Shown here piece by piece: positions 9,479 through 22,942 of a DNA stretch of 64,000 nt (within the stretch, counting starts at the first letter, position 1; the number at the start of each line of letters is the position of its first letter). The translations under genes and the position numbers were made by a program. The notes below the pieces were generated by a model. It had not been told where the DNA came from. It saw nothing but the letters and a program-made list of their open reading frames with translations, and searched no databases. The DNA is taken from NCBI RefSeq assembly GCF_038008325.1, contig NZ_JBBOYW010000001.1, positions 610,001-674,000 on the forward strand, in the 5' to 3' direction. The stretch is from Lysinibacillus sp. FSL K6-0232 (GTDB lineage: Bacteria; Bacillota; Bacilli; Bacillales_A; Planococcaceae).

Positions 9479-10000
9479 GTGTTTTTAGATTATCTTGTAC
9501 TAGGTGCAGGCGCTGGTAAGTTTAATAATGGTGACATTCTCGCAACATTAGTGATTTTCTTAGCGTTAATGTTCATACTGAAAAAAGTCGCTTGGGGTCC
9601 GCTTATGGGCATCATGCAGCAACGTGAGGAATTAGTAGCAAGCGAAATCGAAGCAGCTGAAAAAGCGCGTAAAGAATCGCACCAATTTTTAGAAGAACAA
9701 AAGAGCCTTCTTAAAGAAGCTCGCACAGAAGCACAATCGATTGTTGAAGGCGCTAAGAAGCAGGGCGAACTACAAAAAGAAGAAATTCTTACTGCAGCTC
9801 GTAATGAAGCAAACCGCTTAAAAGAATCGGCTTTACGTGAAATTGAGTCTGAAAAAGAAAAAGCTATTGCAGCTGTACGTGATGAAGTCGTTTCATTATC
9901 TGTACTTGCAGCATCTAAAGTCCTTAGCAAAGAGATTTCTGAGGCAGACAACCGTGCTCTAATTGAAGAGACGATTGCGAAGGCAGGGGAAGCTCGATGA
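9479..10000 (+). CDS. atpF: F0F1 ATP synthase subunit b
   Basis: Peripheral stalk subunit: one N-terminal membrane helix ([20 protein letters not shown]) and a long charged coiled coil. The frame is open from 9449, but GTG 9479 follows GAAGGGA at a normal distance and gives a 173-residue protein starting MFLDYLVLG. Its stop overlaps the atpH start by four bases (ATGA), indicating translational coupling. Confidence 0.95.
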   Translation: MFLDYLVLGAGAGKFNNGDILATLVIFLALMFILKKVAWGPLMGIMQQREELVASEIEAAEKARKESHQFLEEQKSLLKEARTEAQSIVEGAKKQGELQKEEILTAARNEANRLKESALREIESEKEKAIAAVRDEVVSLSVLAASKVLSKEISEADNRALIEETIAKAGEAR

Positions 10001-10533
10001 GTAATTCAACTGTAGCAAAACGTTACGCTCAAGCGCTGTTTGAACTAGCGCAACAAAAAAATATTCTTACTGAAGTTGGTGCAGACTTAAACGAGTTAAC
10101 AAAAGTTGTAAATGAATCTCCTGATTTTTTAACACTATTAACAGCACCTAAGTTCTCCATCGAACGTAAGAAACAAATGGTGGCAAGCATCTTTGCTAGT
10201 GCAACACCAGAAGTTGTACACACAATCCAATTACTTGTTGAGAAAAAACGTGTAGATGAAATCAAACTAATTGCTAAGGCATATGCTGAGCTTGCTGCGA
10301 ATGCACAGGGCACTGCAGATGCAACAGTATTTTCAACACGTGCACTTTCTGCTGAGGAAAGCGCAAATATTTCAACGACGTTTGCGAAACTTGTTGGCAA
10401 ACATTCATTAAACATAACAAACGAAATCGATCCATCATTACTTGGTGGCATTCGTGTGCAAATCGGTAACCATATTTATGATAGCTCAGTAGCAAACAAA
10501 CTAGAGCGTCTAAAACGTGAATTAATCGGTTAA
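9997..10533 (+). CDS. atpH: F0F1 ATP synthase subunit delta
   Basis: Links the stator stalk to the top of F1. 178 residues; N-terminal [16 protein letters not shown] and C-terminal [18 protein letters not shown] are family hallmarks. The ATG overlaps the atpF stop. Part of the atp operon. Confidence 0.96.
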   Translation: MSNSTVAKRYAQALFELAQQKNILTEVGADLNELTKVVNESPDFLTLLTAPKFSIERKKQMVASIFASATPEVVHTIQLLVEKKRVDEIKLIAKAYAELAANAQGTADATVFSTRALSAEESANISTTFAKLVGKHSLNITNEIDPSLLGGIRVQIGNHIYDSSVANKLERLKRELIG

Positions 10534-10549
10534 TAAATTAGAAATGTGA

Positions 10550-12070
<1,521 letters not shown>

Positions 12071-12092
12071 GTTCAAGAAGTCACTTGATTAA

Positions 12093-14441
<2,349 letters not shown>

Positions 14442-14447
14442 TACTAG

Positions 14448-14873
<426 letters not shown>

Positions 14874-14882
14874 TTCATTTTT

Positions 14883-14913
14883 AACGGGCAGATGTAGCAT
14901 CTGCCCGTTTTTT
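14883..14913 (+). terminator. Terminator of the atp operon
   Basis: AACGGGCAGATG-TAG-CATCTGCCCGTT: a perfect 12-bp GC-rich stem with a T6 tail. Confidence 0.95.
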
Positions 14914-14941
14914 AAAGATTGAGAAGAAAAGGGGAGGAAGC

Positions 14942-15181
14942 ATGGAGCTATATGAAGCAATAGGACAAGAAGCGTTATTAGGTATTTTATCTCATTTATT
15001 TTTTATTGCTGTTACTTTTTATGCATTACAAGCATTAATGATGGAGAAGTTATTTAAAAAAAATAAAGTTTTTCAAATTCAACTTATTTATATTTTATTA
15101 AGTATCGCGATTGGCTCAGTAGTATCAAACTTTTTCCTTCAAATTTCTGGTTGGTCGGGCAAGCTTCCATATTTATTTTAA
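14942..15181 (+). CDS. ywzB: DUF1146 (YwzB-like) membrane protein
   Basis: A 79-residue protein with two hydrophobic helices (about 12-32 and 46-66) separated by a lysine-rich loop. Size, topology and position between atpC and murA match Bacillus YwzB (DUF1146). No function is established. GGGGAGGAAG precedes ATG. It lies after the atp terminator and probably depends on read-through or a weak promoter. Confidence 0.82.
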   Translation: MELYEAIGQEALLGILSHLFFIAVTFYALQALMMEKLFKKNKVFQIQLIYILLSIAIGSVVSNFFLQISGWSGKLPYLF

Positions 15182-15272
15182 AATAATGACTGTACTCTCC
15201 TACTAAAGCTACTACATATTTCAAAGGACTTTATAATACAATTTGTGTGGCCCTTTGAACTATGTAAAAGGA

Positions 15273-15322
15273 TTTATCTTGGTTTAGCAAATTTTTTTGT
15301 ATCGAAAGCAAAGCGTCAGCAG
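15273..15322. repeat. Dispersed intergenic repeat, copy 2
   Basis: Matches 1166-1215. Shared blocks include TTTATCTT-GTT-AGCAAATT and ATCGAAAGC-AAG-GTCAG. Its left end, TTTATCTTGGTTTA, can pair over all 14 bases with TGAACTAAGATAAA at 15393-15406 if G-T pairs are allowed, defining a 134-base foldable unit. Confidence 0.55.
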
Positions 15323-15398
15323 CAGATACAGAAGCACCCTTTCTCTGCTGGGAGAGGATAAATGCTTTTTGAGAGGGTATCCAAAAGCCCACTGAACT

Positions 15399-15447
15399 AA
15401 GATAAAAGCCCCAGCCTAATTGCTCAGTAGTGGCTTTATCTTTATTT
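15399..15447 (+). terminator. Terminator-like hairpin after ywzB
   Basis: AAGATAAAAGCC (15399-15410) pairs with GGCTTTATCTT (15432-15442) with one bulged A, followed by TATTT. The left arm can instead pair with 15273-15286, so the two folds exclude each other. Confidence 0.5.
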
Positions 15448-15692
15448 GCTTGGCAAAAAAGATAGGCATTTATCTCTCATTACTGATAGCAATAAGCATG
15501 TTCTACTTGCAAAATAGGAAAGTTTGTTTTTTGTTCACATATTTTTGGGTATGTATTAGAAGCGCACGGGTTATTGGTCATTCACAAAAAAAATTTACCT
15601 GCGTACAATAAATAAATAGCAAAATATCTAAAATTGCCTTAAAATAGTGATTTGGACGCTTGAACGAGCGTTAGAAAAGTTGTACTATAGAC

Positions 15693-15722
15693 TTGTTTGT
15701 TTACTGATTATGACATTATACT
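15693..15722 (+). promoter_or_regulatory. Candidate sigma-A promoter of murA
   Basis: TTGTTT (15693-15698), 18-base spacer, TATACT (15717-15722), 55 bases before the murA start. Confidence 0.5.
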
Positions 15723-15777
15723 TCTTTTTAAAATAAAAACTTGTTAGGTTAATAGATTGAATTCGGAGGGACATAGG

Positions 15778-17088
15778 GTGGATAAAATAATAGTGACTGG
15801 TGGCCAAAGGCTACAGGGAAGAGTACGTGTAGAGGGCGCAAAGAATGCAGTATTACCAATCCTTGCGGCATCTTTACTTGCTTCAAAGGGCGAAAATGTA
15901 ATTAAAGAAGTCCCTAATTTAGCAGATGTCTTTACAATAAATGAAGTACTTAAAAGTTTAAACGCAGCAGTTACATATATACCTGAAGATAATGCCGTAT
16001 ATATTGATGCCACAAAAGAACTTTCTAGTGAAGCTCAATTTGAATTTGTTAGCAAAATGCGTGCATCTATTTTGGTAATGGGCTCTCTACTTGCTCGTAA
16101 TGGCTATGCTCGTGTTGCACTACCAGGCGGCTGTGCAATCGGCTCTCGCCCAATTGAATTACATTTAAAAGGCTTTGAAGCAATGGGTGCAAAAATTACG
16201 TTTGGTCACGGCTATGTAGAGGCAAAAACAGAAGGTCGCTTAAAAGGGGCAAATGTATATTTAGATTTCCCAAGTGTTGGGGCAACTGAAAATATTATGA
16301 CGGCTGCATCTCTTGCACAAGGAACAACTGTAATTGAAAATGCTGCAAAGGAGCCTGAAATCGTAGACCTTGCTAATTTCATCAATAGCATGGGTGGTCG
16401 TGTAATCGGTGCAGGTACAAACACGATTCGTATCGAAGGCGTTGATACACTATATGGTGTTGAGCATCATATTATTCCTGATCGTATTGAAGCTGGCACA
16501 TTTATGGTAGCAGCAGCGATTACAAAGGGCGATGTCATTATTGAAAATGCAGTTCCAGAGCATATGACAGCGTTAATTGCTAAAATGCGCGAAATGGGCG
16601 TGGAGATTACAGAACTAGATGAGGGAGTACGTGTGCGTGTTCCTCAAACATTAAAAGCTGTTGATATTAAAACAATGCCACATCCAGGTTTCCCAACAGA
16701 TATGCAATCACAAATGATGGCTTTAATGCTCACAGCAGAAGGTACGAGTATTATTACAGAAACGGTATTTGAAAACCGTTTTATGCATGTTGAAGAATTC
16801 CGTCGTATGAATGCTGGTGCTAAAATTGAAGGACGCTCAGTGTTTATCGAAGGACCAGTGAATCTTCAGGGAGCTGAAGTGATGGCAACTGATTTACGTG
16901 CTGCGGCTGCACTAATTTTAGCAGGCCTTGTATCAGAGGGCATTACACGTGTAACAAAGCTTTACCATTTAGATCGTGGCTATGTGAATTTCCATGGCAA
17001 ATTAGCAGCTCTTGGTGCAAATATTGAACGTATTACAGAAGAAATTACAGTAAAAGAAGATGTAACAGTTGAATTACCAGCAAACTAA
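15778..17088 (+). CDS. murA: UDP-N-acetylglucosamine 1-carboxyvinyltransferase
   Basis: First committed step of peptidoglycan synthesis: adds enolpyruvate from PEP to UDP-GlcNAc. 436 residues. The fosfomycin-target cysteine is Cys119 in [32 protein letters not shown] is the N-terminal signature. The GTG at 15778 is preferred over the in-frame TTG at 15757 because GGAGGG lies seven bases upstream. Position next to ywzB and spoIID matches Bacillus murAA, the main copy. Confidence 0.96.
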   Translation: MDKIIVTGGQRLQGRVRVEGAKNAVLPILAASLLASKGENVIKEVPNLADVFTINEVLKSLNAAVTYIPEDNAVYIDATKELSSEAQFEFVSKMRASILVMGSLLARNGYARVALPGGCAIGSRPIELHLKGFEAMGAKITFGHGYVEAKTEGRLKGANVYLDFPSVGATENIMTAASLAQGTTVIENAAKEPEIVDLANFINSMGGRVIGAGTNTIRIEGVDTLYGVEHHIIPDRIEAGTFMVAAAITKGDVIIENAVPEHMTALIAKMREMGVEITELDEGVRVRVPQTLKAVDIKTMPHPGFPTDMQSQMMALMLTAEGTSIITETVFENRFMHVEEFRRMNAGAKIEGRSVFIEGPVNLQGAEVMATDLRAAAALILAGLVSEGITRVTKLYHLDRGYVNFHGKLAALGANIERITEEITVKEDVTVELPAN

Positions 17089-17097
17089 TTTGCTTTC

Positions 17098-17130
17098 AAA
17101 ACCCTTTGCTTTCTTAGCAGAGGGTTTTTT
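17098..17130 (+). terminator. Terminator after murA
   Basis: AAAACCCTTTGCT / AGCAGAGGGTTTT with one G-T pair and a T6 tail. Confidence 0.88.
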
Positions 17131-17158
17131 CATATCCAAAAGCAATCTAGCATATTAT
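17130..17158 (+). promoter_or_regulatory. Candidate sigma-E promoter of spoIID
   Basis: TCATATC (17130-17136), 14-base spacer, CATATTAT (17151-17158). This fits the sigma-E pattern (KMATATT, 13-14, CATACAHT) at most positions. B. subtilis spoIID is sigma-E controlled. The predicted transcription start falls at about the ATG (17164). Confidence 0.5.
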
Positions 17159-17163
17159 TTCCT

Positions 17164-18099
17164 ATGAAAAAATGGATGATTAGTATAGCTGTTATTTGTT
17201 TAATGGGAGCATTATATATGCTACCTGTAGCGTTTAGTGAGAAGCAGGAGGATACACGATCTTCCACAACAGAAGAAAATGCTTGTGAAATTTTTATAGA
17301 AGTGGAGGGACAACAAGACAAAATTCCTTTAGAAACATATATTACAGGCGTAGTGGCAGCAGAGATGCCTGTTTCCTTTCATAAGGAAGCATTAAAAGCA
17401 CAGGCGATTGCAGCACGCACATATGCATTGAAAACGACAAATTACGGCGAAAAAGCAATTGCTCCAACTGTTGCAAGGCAAGTTTTTTATGATGAAGCAC
17501 AAAGAAAAGCAAATTGGGCTAGCAATTTCCTGGGAAATGAAAAGAAAATTGTCGAAGCTATCAATGAAACGAAAGGACAAGTTCTTCTATATCAGAATGA
17601 ATTAATTACAGCTATGTTCCATTCAACAAGCAATGGCAAAACAGAAAGTGCTTATGGCTATAGCGGAAACGAAATACCATATTTACAAAGTGTTACAAGT
17701 ATATCAGATCAAGCATCACCAAAATTTGAGGCACAGCAGGAGTGGACATTAGCACAATGGAACTCCTTATGGCCTATCCAATGGCAACCTAGCGATTTTC
17801 ATGCTATACAGTTATTTTATAATGATTCAGGACGTGTAGAACGCTTGCAGCTAGGCAATAATATTTGGACGGGTAGAGAGGTTCGCACACTTCTTGGCAT
17901 TCCTTCAACAGATTTTACAATTGCTTATGATGCTGCTACGAAAAAAGTCCGTGTTAACACTCAAGGTTATGGACATGGCGTAGGTATGAGTCAATATGGA
18001 GCTGAGGCAATGGCAAACGATGGGAAAACAGCTGAGGAAATTTTACACTATTATTATCAAGATATTGAAATAAAAAAAATAGATGCATGTTTAAAATAA
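17164..18099 (+). CDS. spoIID: Stage II sporulation protein D (engulfment lytic transglycosylase)
   Basis: SpoIID cleaves glycan strands as part of the SpoIIDMP machine that drives engulfment. 311 residues: an N-terminal membrane anchor (MISIAVICLMGALYMLPV), then the SpoIID domain with PLETYITGVVAAEMP, LKAQAIAARTYAL, MFHSTSNGKTESA and the C-terminal GYGHGVGMSQYGAEAMA. No ribosome site is visible before the ATG. Together with the sigma-E-like promoter ending six bases upstream, this suggests a leaderless or near-leaderless message. Order murA-spoIID-spoIIQ matches Bacillus. Confidence 0.94.
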   Translation: MKKWMISIAVICLMGALYMLPVAFSEKQEDTRSSTTEENACEIFIEVEGQQDKIPLETYITGVVAAEMPVSFHKEALKAQAIAARTYALKTTNYGEKAIAPTVARQVFYDEAQRKANWASNFLGNEKKIVEAINETKGQVLLYQNELITAMFHSTSNGKTESAYGYSGNEIPYLQSVTSISDQASPKFEAQQEWTLAQWNSLWPIQWQPSDFHAIQLFYNDSGRVERLQLGNNIWTGREVRTLLGIPSTDFTIAYDAATKKVRVNTQGYGHGVGMSQYGAEAMANDGKTAEEILHYYYQDIEIKKIDACLK

Positions 18100-18101
18100 T
18101 T

Positions 18102-18126
18102 TCTAGTTGTTCACACTGCAACTAGA
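18102..18126 (+). promoter_or_regulatory. Hairpin overlapping the spoIIQ ribosome site
   Basis: TCTAGTTG (18102-18109) / CAACTAGA (18119-18126), a perfect 8-bp stem. Its 3' arm includes the first bases of the AGAGGTG ribosome site (18124-18130), so folding could lower translation. Confidence 0.4.
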
Positions 18127-18136
18127 GGTGATGAAA

Positions 18137-18814
18137 ATGAGAGAGGATAAAAATAACAAAACTTCTCAAAACGAAAATCCAAATCAAAAGGACAATGGTC
18201 AATTACAAAAGAAACCTTGGTTTTGGCCAGCAGTTTACACAGGTGGTGCACTTGTTCTAGCAGGATTGTTATTTGGTTACAATAGTCTTGTATCAAAAGT
18301 AGAGGAAGCTCCATTACCAGATTTAGCAGAAGTAGAGCCGGGTCCTGTAGTAGAAACAAATGCACGCACTGAAAAATTGAAATACCCATTCAAAGAAGAG
18401 GAACTTAGTAAAGTACAAGTTTTACAAGAATTCTACGAGCTAGAAGCAAATGAAGAATCTCGTGAAAATGCACTAATGGTATTTAATCAAACATTTACAA
18501 CATCTTCTGGGCTTTCTCTTGCGATGAATGGTGAAGAGTTTGAAGTAGTAGCTGCTATGAGTGGAAAGGTCTTAGAAGTAAAGCTAGACGCATTTACAGG
18601 CAATAAAATCGTGATTGAGCATCCGAATGGTATGCAAACACACTACAGCTCTGTAAAAGATATTGCTGTAAAAGAAGGCGATGAAGTGTCACAAGGGCAA
18701 GCTTTAGGAAAAGCAACAGATAACGAATGGAATCAAGCAGCTGGTGTTCACATGCATTTTGAAGTTCTTGAAGACGGAAAATATATTAATCCGAAAAAGT
18801 TATTAGCCTTTTAA
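18137..18814 (+). CDS. spoIIQ: SpoIIQ-like forespore membrane protein, degenerate M23 domain
   Basis: SpoIIQ spans the forespore membrane and pairs with SpoIIIAH to form the mother cell-forespore channel. 225 residues from ATG 18137 (AGAGGTG upstream): a polar N-terminus, one membrane helix (AVYTGGALVLAGLLFGY), and a LytM/M23 domain in the last 100 residues. The HxH zinc motif is present (GVHMHFEVL), but the first zinc pair (HxxxD) is not seen where expected, so it is probably not an active endopeptidase, as in B. subtilis SpoIIQ. Confidence 0.88.
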   Translation: MREDKNNKTSQNENPNQKDNGQLQKKPWFWPAVYTGGALVLAGLLFGYNSLVSKVEEAPLPDLAEVEPGPVVETNARTEKLKYPFKEEELSKVQVLQEFYELEANEESRENALMVFNQTFTTSSGLSLAMNGEEFEVVAAMSGKVLEVKLDAFTGNKIVIEHPNGMQTHYSSVKDIAVKEGDEVSQGQALGKATDNEWNQAAGVHMHFEVLEDGKYINPKKLLAF

Positions 18815-18950
18815 TGCACAGTCAGGATTTTAACAGGAAAATGTAAAACGTGTTCTGAATAGCTTTGTCCTTACATAAGGTGAAGAAATGCGCAAATGTG
18901 CATCTGATTGCCAAAGCATTTTGTGAAATTGTGTGGAAAGGACGAAGAAC

Positions 18951-19211
18951 GTGCATGAGCACATTCGGAAGCGCTGCATACGCCTCGGTGAATTACTGAT
19001 TGAGACGCGTGAAACTGTGCGTGTCCTTGCGAAAATGACTGGTTATTCAAAAAGTACGGTGCACAAAGACTTAACAGAGCGATTACCAACAATTCATGAA
19101 GGATTAGCTGACCAAGTGAAAGAAATACTCGCCTATCATAAGGCCGTACGTCATATTCGCGGGGGAGAAGCAACAAAAAACAAGTGGAAGGAAAGAGCGA
19201 GTCAAGAATGA
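18951..19211 (+). CDS. spoIIID: Sporulation transcription regulator SpoIIID
   Basis: DNA-binding regulator of mother-cell genes under sigma-E. 86 residues starting at GTG 18951 with GGAAAGGA eight bases upstream; the start matches the family (MHxxI). A helix-turn-helix lies at about 23-46 (VRVLAKMTGYSKSTVHKDL), followed by TERLP and HIRGGEATKNK, nearly identical to the family. It sits directly before mbl as in Bacillus. Confidence 0.97.
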   Translation: MHEHIRKRCIRLGELLIETRETVRVLAKMTGYSKSTVHKDLTERLPTIHEGLADQVKEILAYHKAVRHIRGGEATKNKWKERASQE

Positions 19212-19395
19212 TTCGTTCTTTTTTATTGTTTTGGACAAGCTTTGCTAGAAATTTTGGCACATTAAATATTGAAAGAAAACAGTCTTATTCACTAAATTTA
19301 GGTGAAATTACCAATGTAATATGATAAAATATTCTAGATAAAGAGATAAAATGAACGTTATGTAGTTGGAACTGGCGGGAAGGAGAAATTATAGA

Positions 19396-20391
19396 ATGTT
19401 TTCGAAGGATATTGGCATTGACTTAGGAACTGCGAACGTATTAATCCATGTAAAAGGAAAAGGAATCGTCTTAAATGAACCATCTGTGGTGGCGATTGAT
19501 AAAAAGACAAGTAAAGTATTAGCGGTAGGGGAAGAAGCTCGTCAAATGGTCGGGAGAACGCCAGGTAATATCATTGCAATTCGCCCATTACGAGATGGCG
19601 TCATTGCAGATTTTGATGTAACAGAAGCAATGCTAAGACATTTCATTAACAAGTTAAATGTCAAAGGATTTTTAGCAAAGCCGCGTATTTTAATTTGCTG
19701 TCCAACAAATATTACAAGTGTTGAACAAAAAGCGATCCGTGAAGCTGCTGAAAAATCTGGTGGCAAAAAGGTATACTTAGAGGAAGAGCCAAAGGTAGCC
19801 GCAATCGGTGCAGGGATGGATATTTTCCAACCAAGTGGCAATATGGTGGTCGATATCGGTGGCGGAACAACAGATGTTGCAGTTTTATCGATGGGTGATA
19901 TTGTGACAAGTGAATCCATTAAAGTAGCAGGGGATGTATTTGATAACGATATTTTACAATATATTAAAAAAGAATATAAATTGCTAATCGGTGAACGTAC
20001 AGCTGAAGCTATTAAAATAACAATTGGTACAGTTTTCAAAGGTAGCCGTAATGATACGATGGATATTCGTGGACGCGATATGGTAACAGGCTTACCACGT
20101 ACAATTTCCATTCATTCTGAGGAAATCGAACGTGCATTACATGAATCTGTAGCAATGATTGTTCAATCAGCGAAAAATGTTTTAGAAAAAACACCACCTG
20201 AGCTATCAGCAGACATTATTGACCGTGGCGTAATTATTACAGGTGGCGGTGCGTTATTACATGGCATGGATCAGCTCTTAATCGAGGAATTAAAAGTTCC
20301 TGTCTTTATCGCAGAGCAGCCAATGGATTGTGTAGCGATTGGAACAGGTATTATGCTTGAAAATATTGATCGTGTGCCAGCATCCTTATAA
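19396..20391 (+). CDS. mbl: Rod shape-determining protein Mbl (MreB family)
   Basis: Actin-like protein that guides lateral wall synthesis at the inner membrane face. 331 residues from ATG 19396 (AAGGAG ten bases upstream; the frame is open from 19366). Seen: DIGIDLGTANVLIHVKGKG, VDIGGGTTDVAVLS and GVIITGGGALLHGMDQLL, the actin-fold phosphate and adenosine motifs. The neighbours spoIIID and flhO identify it as mbl rather than mreB. Confidence 0.95.
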   Translation: MFSKDIGIDLGTANVLIHVKGKGIVLNEPSVVAIDKKTSKVLAVGEEARQMVGRTPGNIIAIRPLRDGVIADFDVTEAMLRHFINKLNVKGFLAKPRILICCPTNITSVEQKAIREAAEKSGGKKVYLEEEPKVAAIGAGMDIFQPSGNMVVDIGGGTTDVAVLSMGDIVTSESIKVAGDVFDNDILQYIKKEYKLLIGERTAEAIKITIGTVFKGSRNDTMDIRGRDMVTGLPRTISIHSEEIERALHESVAMIVQSAKNVLEKTPPELSADIIDRGVIITGGGALLHGMDQLLIEELKVPVFIAEQPMDCVAIGTGIMLENIDRVPASL

Positions 20392-20412
20392 AAATAAAAT
20401 GAGGTGATTTCT

Positions 20413-21246
20413 TTGTTTAAAGGGTTTTATACAGTTGCAACAGGTATGATCACGCAACAAAGAAGAACAGAATTACTAACCAATAATTTATCAAATGCGA
20501 ATACACCAGGATTTAAGGCAGATCAATCTACAATTCGTTCTTTTCCAGATATGCTCATGTCAAGCATCGGAGAAACGAATGCACCTGCCTATCAACAAGC
20601 AGGTACTGAATATATGAAACGAGTAGGCTCTTTAAATACAGGGACATATTTACAAGAAACTTTGCCAAATTACATACAAGGTCAAATCTATAGCACGGAT
20701 TTCACAACAGATATGGCGTTGATTGATGGGAATTTACCGCAAAATGAAGATGGTGTTTCCGGTTCAATCTTTTTCCGTCTAGAGCATCCCAACGGTGGTG
20801 AAGCCTACACACGTAATGGTAATTTCACATTAGATGGACAAGGCTATTTAGTAAATGGACAAGGTTTATATGTACTGAATGATGCAGGACAACGTATCCA
20901 GCTACCAAATGATGATTTTCGTCTTGATGAAAATGGTGCTATCTTTGTAAATAATCAGCAAGAAGCACGTATTGGCGTATCATTTGCTGCGAATCCGAAC
21001 AGGCTACTAAAACAGGATAACGGTCTGCTACGTACAGAAGATGGCGAGAATTTACCAACAGCGTATGGAGCGGATGGTGTTACCTTTACATTGCGCCAAA
21101 ATTATTTAGAAGGCTCTAATGTAGACTCTAGTCGCACAATGACAGATTTAATGACAGCCTATCGTGCATTTGAAGCAAACCAAAAAGTATTACAAGCCTA
21201 TGATCGCAGTATGGAAAAGGCTGTTAATGAAATCGGAAGAATTTAA
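20413..21246 (+). CDS. flhO: Flagellar basal-body rod protein FlhO-like
   Basis: FlgE/FlgG-family rod or hook-basal body protein. 277 residues. The N-terminus contains LTNNLSNANTPGFKADQ, the conserved flagellar axial motif, and the C-terminus has MTDLMTAYRAFEANQKVLQAYD. The start is TTG 20413 after GAGGTGA with a five-base spacing, giving MFKGFYTVATGM. Forms a pair with flhP. In Bacillus the pair also follows mbl. Confidence 0.9.
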   Translation: MFKGFYTVATGMITQQRRTELLTNNLSNANTPGFKADQSTIRSFPDMLMSSIGETNAPAYQQAGTEYMKRVGSLNTGTYLQETLPNYIQGQIYSTDFTTDMALIDGNLPQNEDGVSGSIFFRLEHPNGGEAYTRNGNFTLDGQGYLVNGQGLYVLNDAGQRIQLPNDDFRLDENGAIFVNNQQEARIGVSFAANPNRLLKQDNGLLRTEDGENLPTAYGADGVTFTLRQNYLEGSNVDSSRTMTDLMTAYRAFEANQKVLQAYDRSMEKAVNEIGRI

Positions 21247-21271
21247 CGGGCAAACAGGAGGCGTGTTATAA

Positions 21272-22111
21272 ATGCTACGCACAATGATAACGGCAACAAA
21301 TACAATGGGGCAATTGCAGCATAAGCTAGATACGATTAGTAATAACATTGCCAATAGCAATACGGTCGGCTATAAAGCGAAGGAAGCAACATTCAATGAA
21401 CTGCTTTATCAACAATTTAATAACGATAAGCAAGACCGCTATGAACGTCAAACGCCTGTTGGGGTTCGCTATGGTGTAGGTGCTATGATTGGTCAAATTC
21501 AATCCAATCACAAGCAAGGTTCATTACAAACAACGAATCGGGATCTGGACTTAGCATTCACAGAACCAAAACAATATTTTAATATTTTAATGCCAAATGG
21601 TGAAAATGGAACCGAAACAGTGTATACTCGACAAGGTGACTTTTATTTATCGCCATTAAATAATGGAACGGTTATGTTAGTAACAGCTGAAGGATACCCA
21701 GTAGCTGATGCAGCAGGACAAGCCATTACATTACCAGATACAGTGCAAAGCTTTGCAGTTCGTGATGGTGGTGTATTAGAGGCGGCATACCCAAATGGTG
21801 ATGTTATTCGTACGGAATTGGCTGTAACAGAATTCCAAAAACCACAATTAATGGAACATATTGCGGGTTCTTATGTTGGTTTACCAGATAATCTAGCTGA
21901 GCTTGGCTATACACAAGCAGAAGTTTTGACAGAGCTCGCTGGCGCTAATCGTCAGCAAATCAGCATGCAGAATGGTGTATTAGAAATGTCCAATGTCAAT
22001 CTTTCAAAGGAAATGACGGAACTTATCCAAACACAACGTTCGTATCAATTCAATGCAAGAGCAGTTACATTAGCAGACCAAATGCTTGGACTAATTAATG
22101 GTATTCGATAG
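21272..22111 (+). CDS. flhP: Flagellar basal-body rod protein FlhP-like
   Basis: 279 residues, paralogous to its neighbour. N-terminal LDTISNNIANSNTVGYKAKE and C-terminal MSNVNLSKEMTELIQTQRSYQFNAR are the axial-protein signatures; the latter is close to distal rod FlgG. CAGGAGG precedes ATG. It lies 25 bases after flhO and is probably co-transcribed with it. Confidence 0.9.
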   Translation: MLRTMITATNTMGQLQHKLDTISNNIANSNTVGYKAKEATFNELLYQQFNNDKQDRYERQTPVGVRYGVGAMIGQIQSNHKQGSLQTTNRDLDLAFTEPKQYFNILMPNGENGTETVYTRQGDFYLSPLNNGTVMLVTAEGYPVADAAGQAITLPDTVQSFAVRDGGVLEAAYPNGDVIRTELAVTEFQKPQLMEHIAGSYVGLPDNLAELGYTQAEVLTELAGANRQQISMQNGVLEMSNVNLSKEMTELIQTQRSYQFNARAVTLADQMLGLINGIR

Positions 22112-22158
22112 TAAGTCATCCAAAAACGCATAGTAAGGAATGAAGAGGAGTACAATCT

Positions 22159-22443
22159 ATGACAAACGATTCACGTCGACGTTCTGTGCCGACACAAGAA
22201 ACCGATACGCAACCAGAAGAGAAAGAACGCCGCTCAAATGGAGACCAACGCGAGGTTCGATGGGTGCAAATCCGACTGATTCCGATTTGGTTACGCATTG
22301 TAATTGTTCTCATTTTAGTTGTTGCTGCCGCAGCTTTAGGCGCAATGTTTGGCTTTAGTGTTATTGGAGAAGGAAATGCTATGGATATTTTTAAAAAAGA
22401 AACATGGCAACATATATTTGATATTATGAATGGTAAAGAATAG
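22159..22443 (+). CDS. EpuA-family small membrane protein
   Basis: 94 residues: a charged N-terminal half (many R, E, Q), then RWVQIRLIPIWLRIVIVLILVVAA, a single membrane helix, and a short polar tail. The RxxIPIWLRI pattern just before the helix is typical of the EpuA family, whose members are often annotated as RNA polymerase beta subunit without good reason. AGAGGAG precedes ATG. It sits between flhP and fabZ. Function unknown. Confidence 0.75.
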   Translation: MTNDSRRRSVPTQETDTQPEEKERRSNGDQREVRWVQIRLIPIWLRIVIVLILVVAAAALGAMFGFSVIGEGNAMDIFKKETWQHIFDIMNGKE

Positions 22444-22498
22444 CATTATTCTTTACCTTGCTTTGTGTATACATACTTAATTTTGAGGGGGAAATGAT

Positions 22499-22942
22499 AT
22501 GTTAACAGCAGAACAAATTCAAGCTATCTTACCACATCGCTATCCATTTTTATTTGTAGATCGCATTGTTGAATTAGAGGAAGGGAAACGTGCAGTCGGT
22601 CTAAAAAATGTTTCCATTAATGAGGACTTTTTTAATGGTCACTTCCCAGGCTATCCAGTAATGCCAGGTGTGTTAATTGTAGAAGCATTGGCACAAGTAG
22701 GAGGAGTAGCCTTATTAAATGCGGAACAATTTAAAGGACGTTTAGCCTTTTTAACAGGTGTTGATAATTGTCGCTTTAAGCGTCAAGTTGTACCTGGCGA
22801 CCAACTTAAACTTGAAGTAGAATTCGTAAGACTTCGCGGGGCAATGGGCAAAGGTCATGGCGTAGCAACAGTGGATAGTGAGCTTGTATGTGAAGCAGAT
22901 ATTCTTTTTGCTATTGGACCAGAGCAGCCAAAACAAGCTTAA
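22499..22942 (+). CDS. fabZ: (3R)-hydroxyacyl-ACP dehydratase FabZ
   Basis: Dehydrates 3-hydroxyacyl-ACP in fatty acid elongation. 147 residues, hot-dog fold. Seen: [13 protein letters not shown], catalytic His48 in [11 protein letters not shown], and Glu62 in [16 protein letters not shown] precedes ATG. It is the usual gene (ywpB) downstream of flhP in Bacillus. Confidence 0.97.
   Translation: MLTAEQIQAILPHRYPFLFVDRIVELEEGKRAVGLKNVSINEDFFNGHFPGYPVMPGVLIVEALAQVGGVALLNAEQFKGRLAFLTGVDNCRFKRQVVPGDQLKLEVEFVRLRGAMGKGHGVATVDSELVCEADILFAIGPEQPKQA

Larger units (their letters stand above)
15182..15777. other. 596-base intergenic region with large hairpins
   Basis: No gene is supported; a 63-residue open frame at 15420 lacks a ribosome site and homology. 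Structures seen: a long stem TACATA-T-TTCAAAGG (15213-15227) / CCTTTGAA-C-TATGTA (15252-15266); the dispersed repeat (15273-15322); GCTTTT/AAAAGC (15364-15369, 15383-15388); and two competing stems using 15393-15410. The murA promoter lies at its right end. Confidence 0.6.

Noticed and set aside
15420-15611. 63-residue open frame between ywzB and murA
   Set aside because: No ribosome site and no recognisable sequence; it overlaps the hairpin region and ends before the murA promoter.
22159-22443. RNA polymerase beta subunit name for the EpuA-family gene
   Set aside because: The protein has 94 residues, one membrane helix and no RNA polymerase motif; that name is a propagated mis-annotation.
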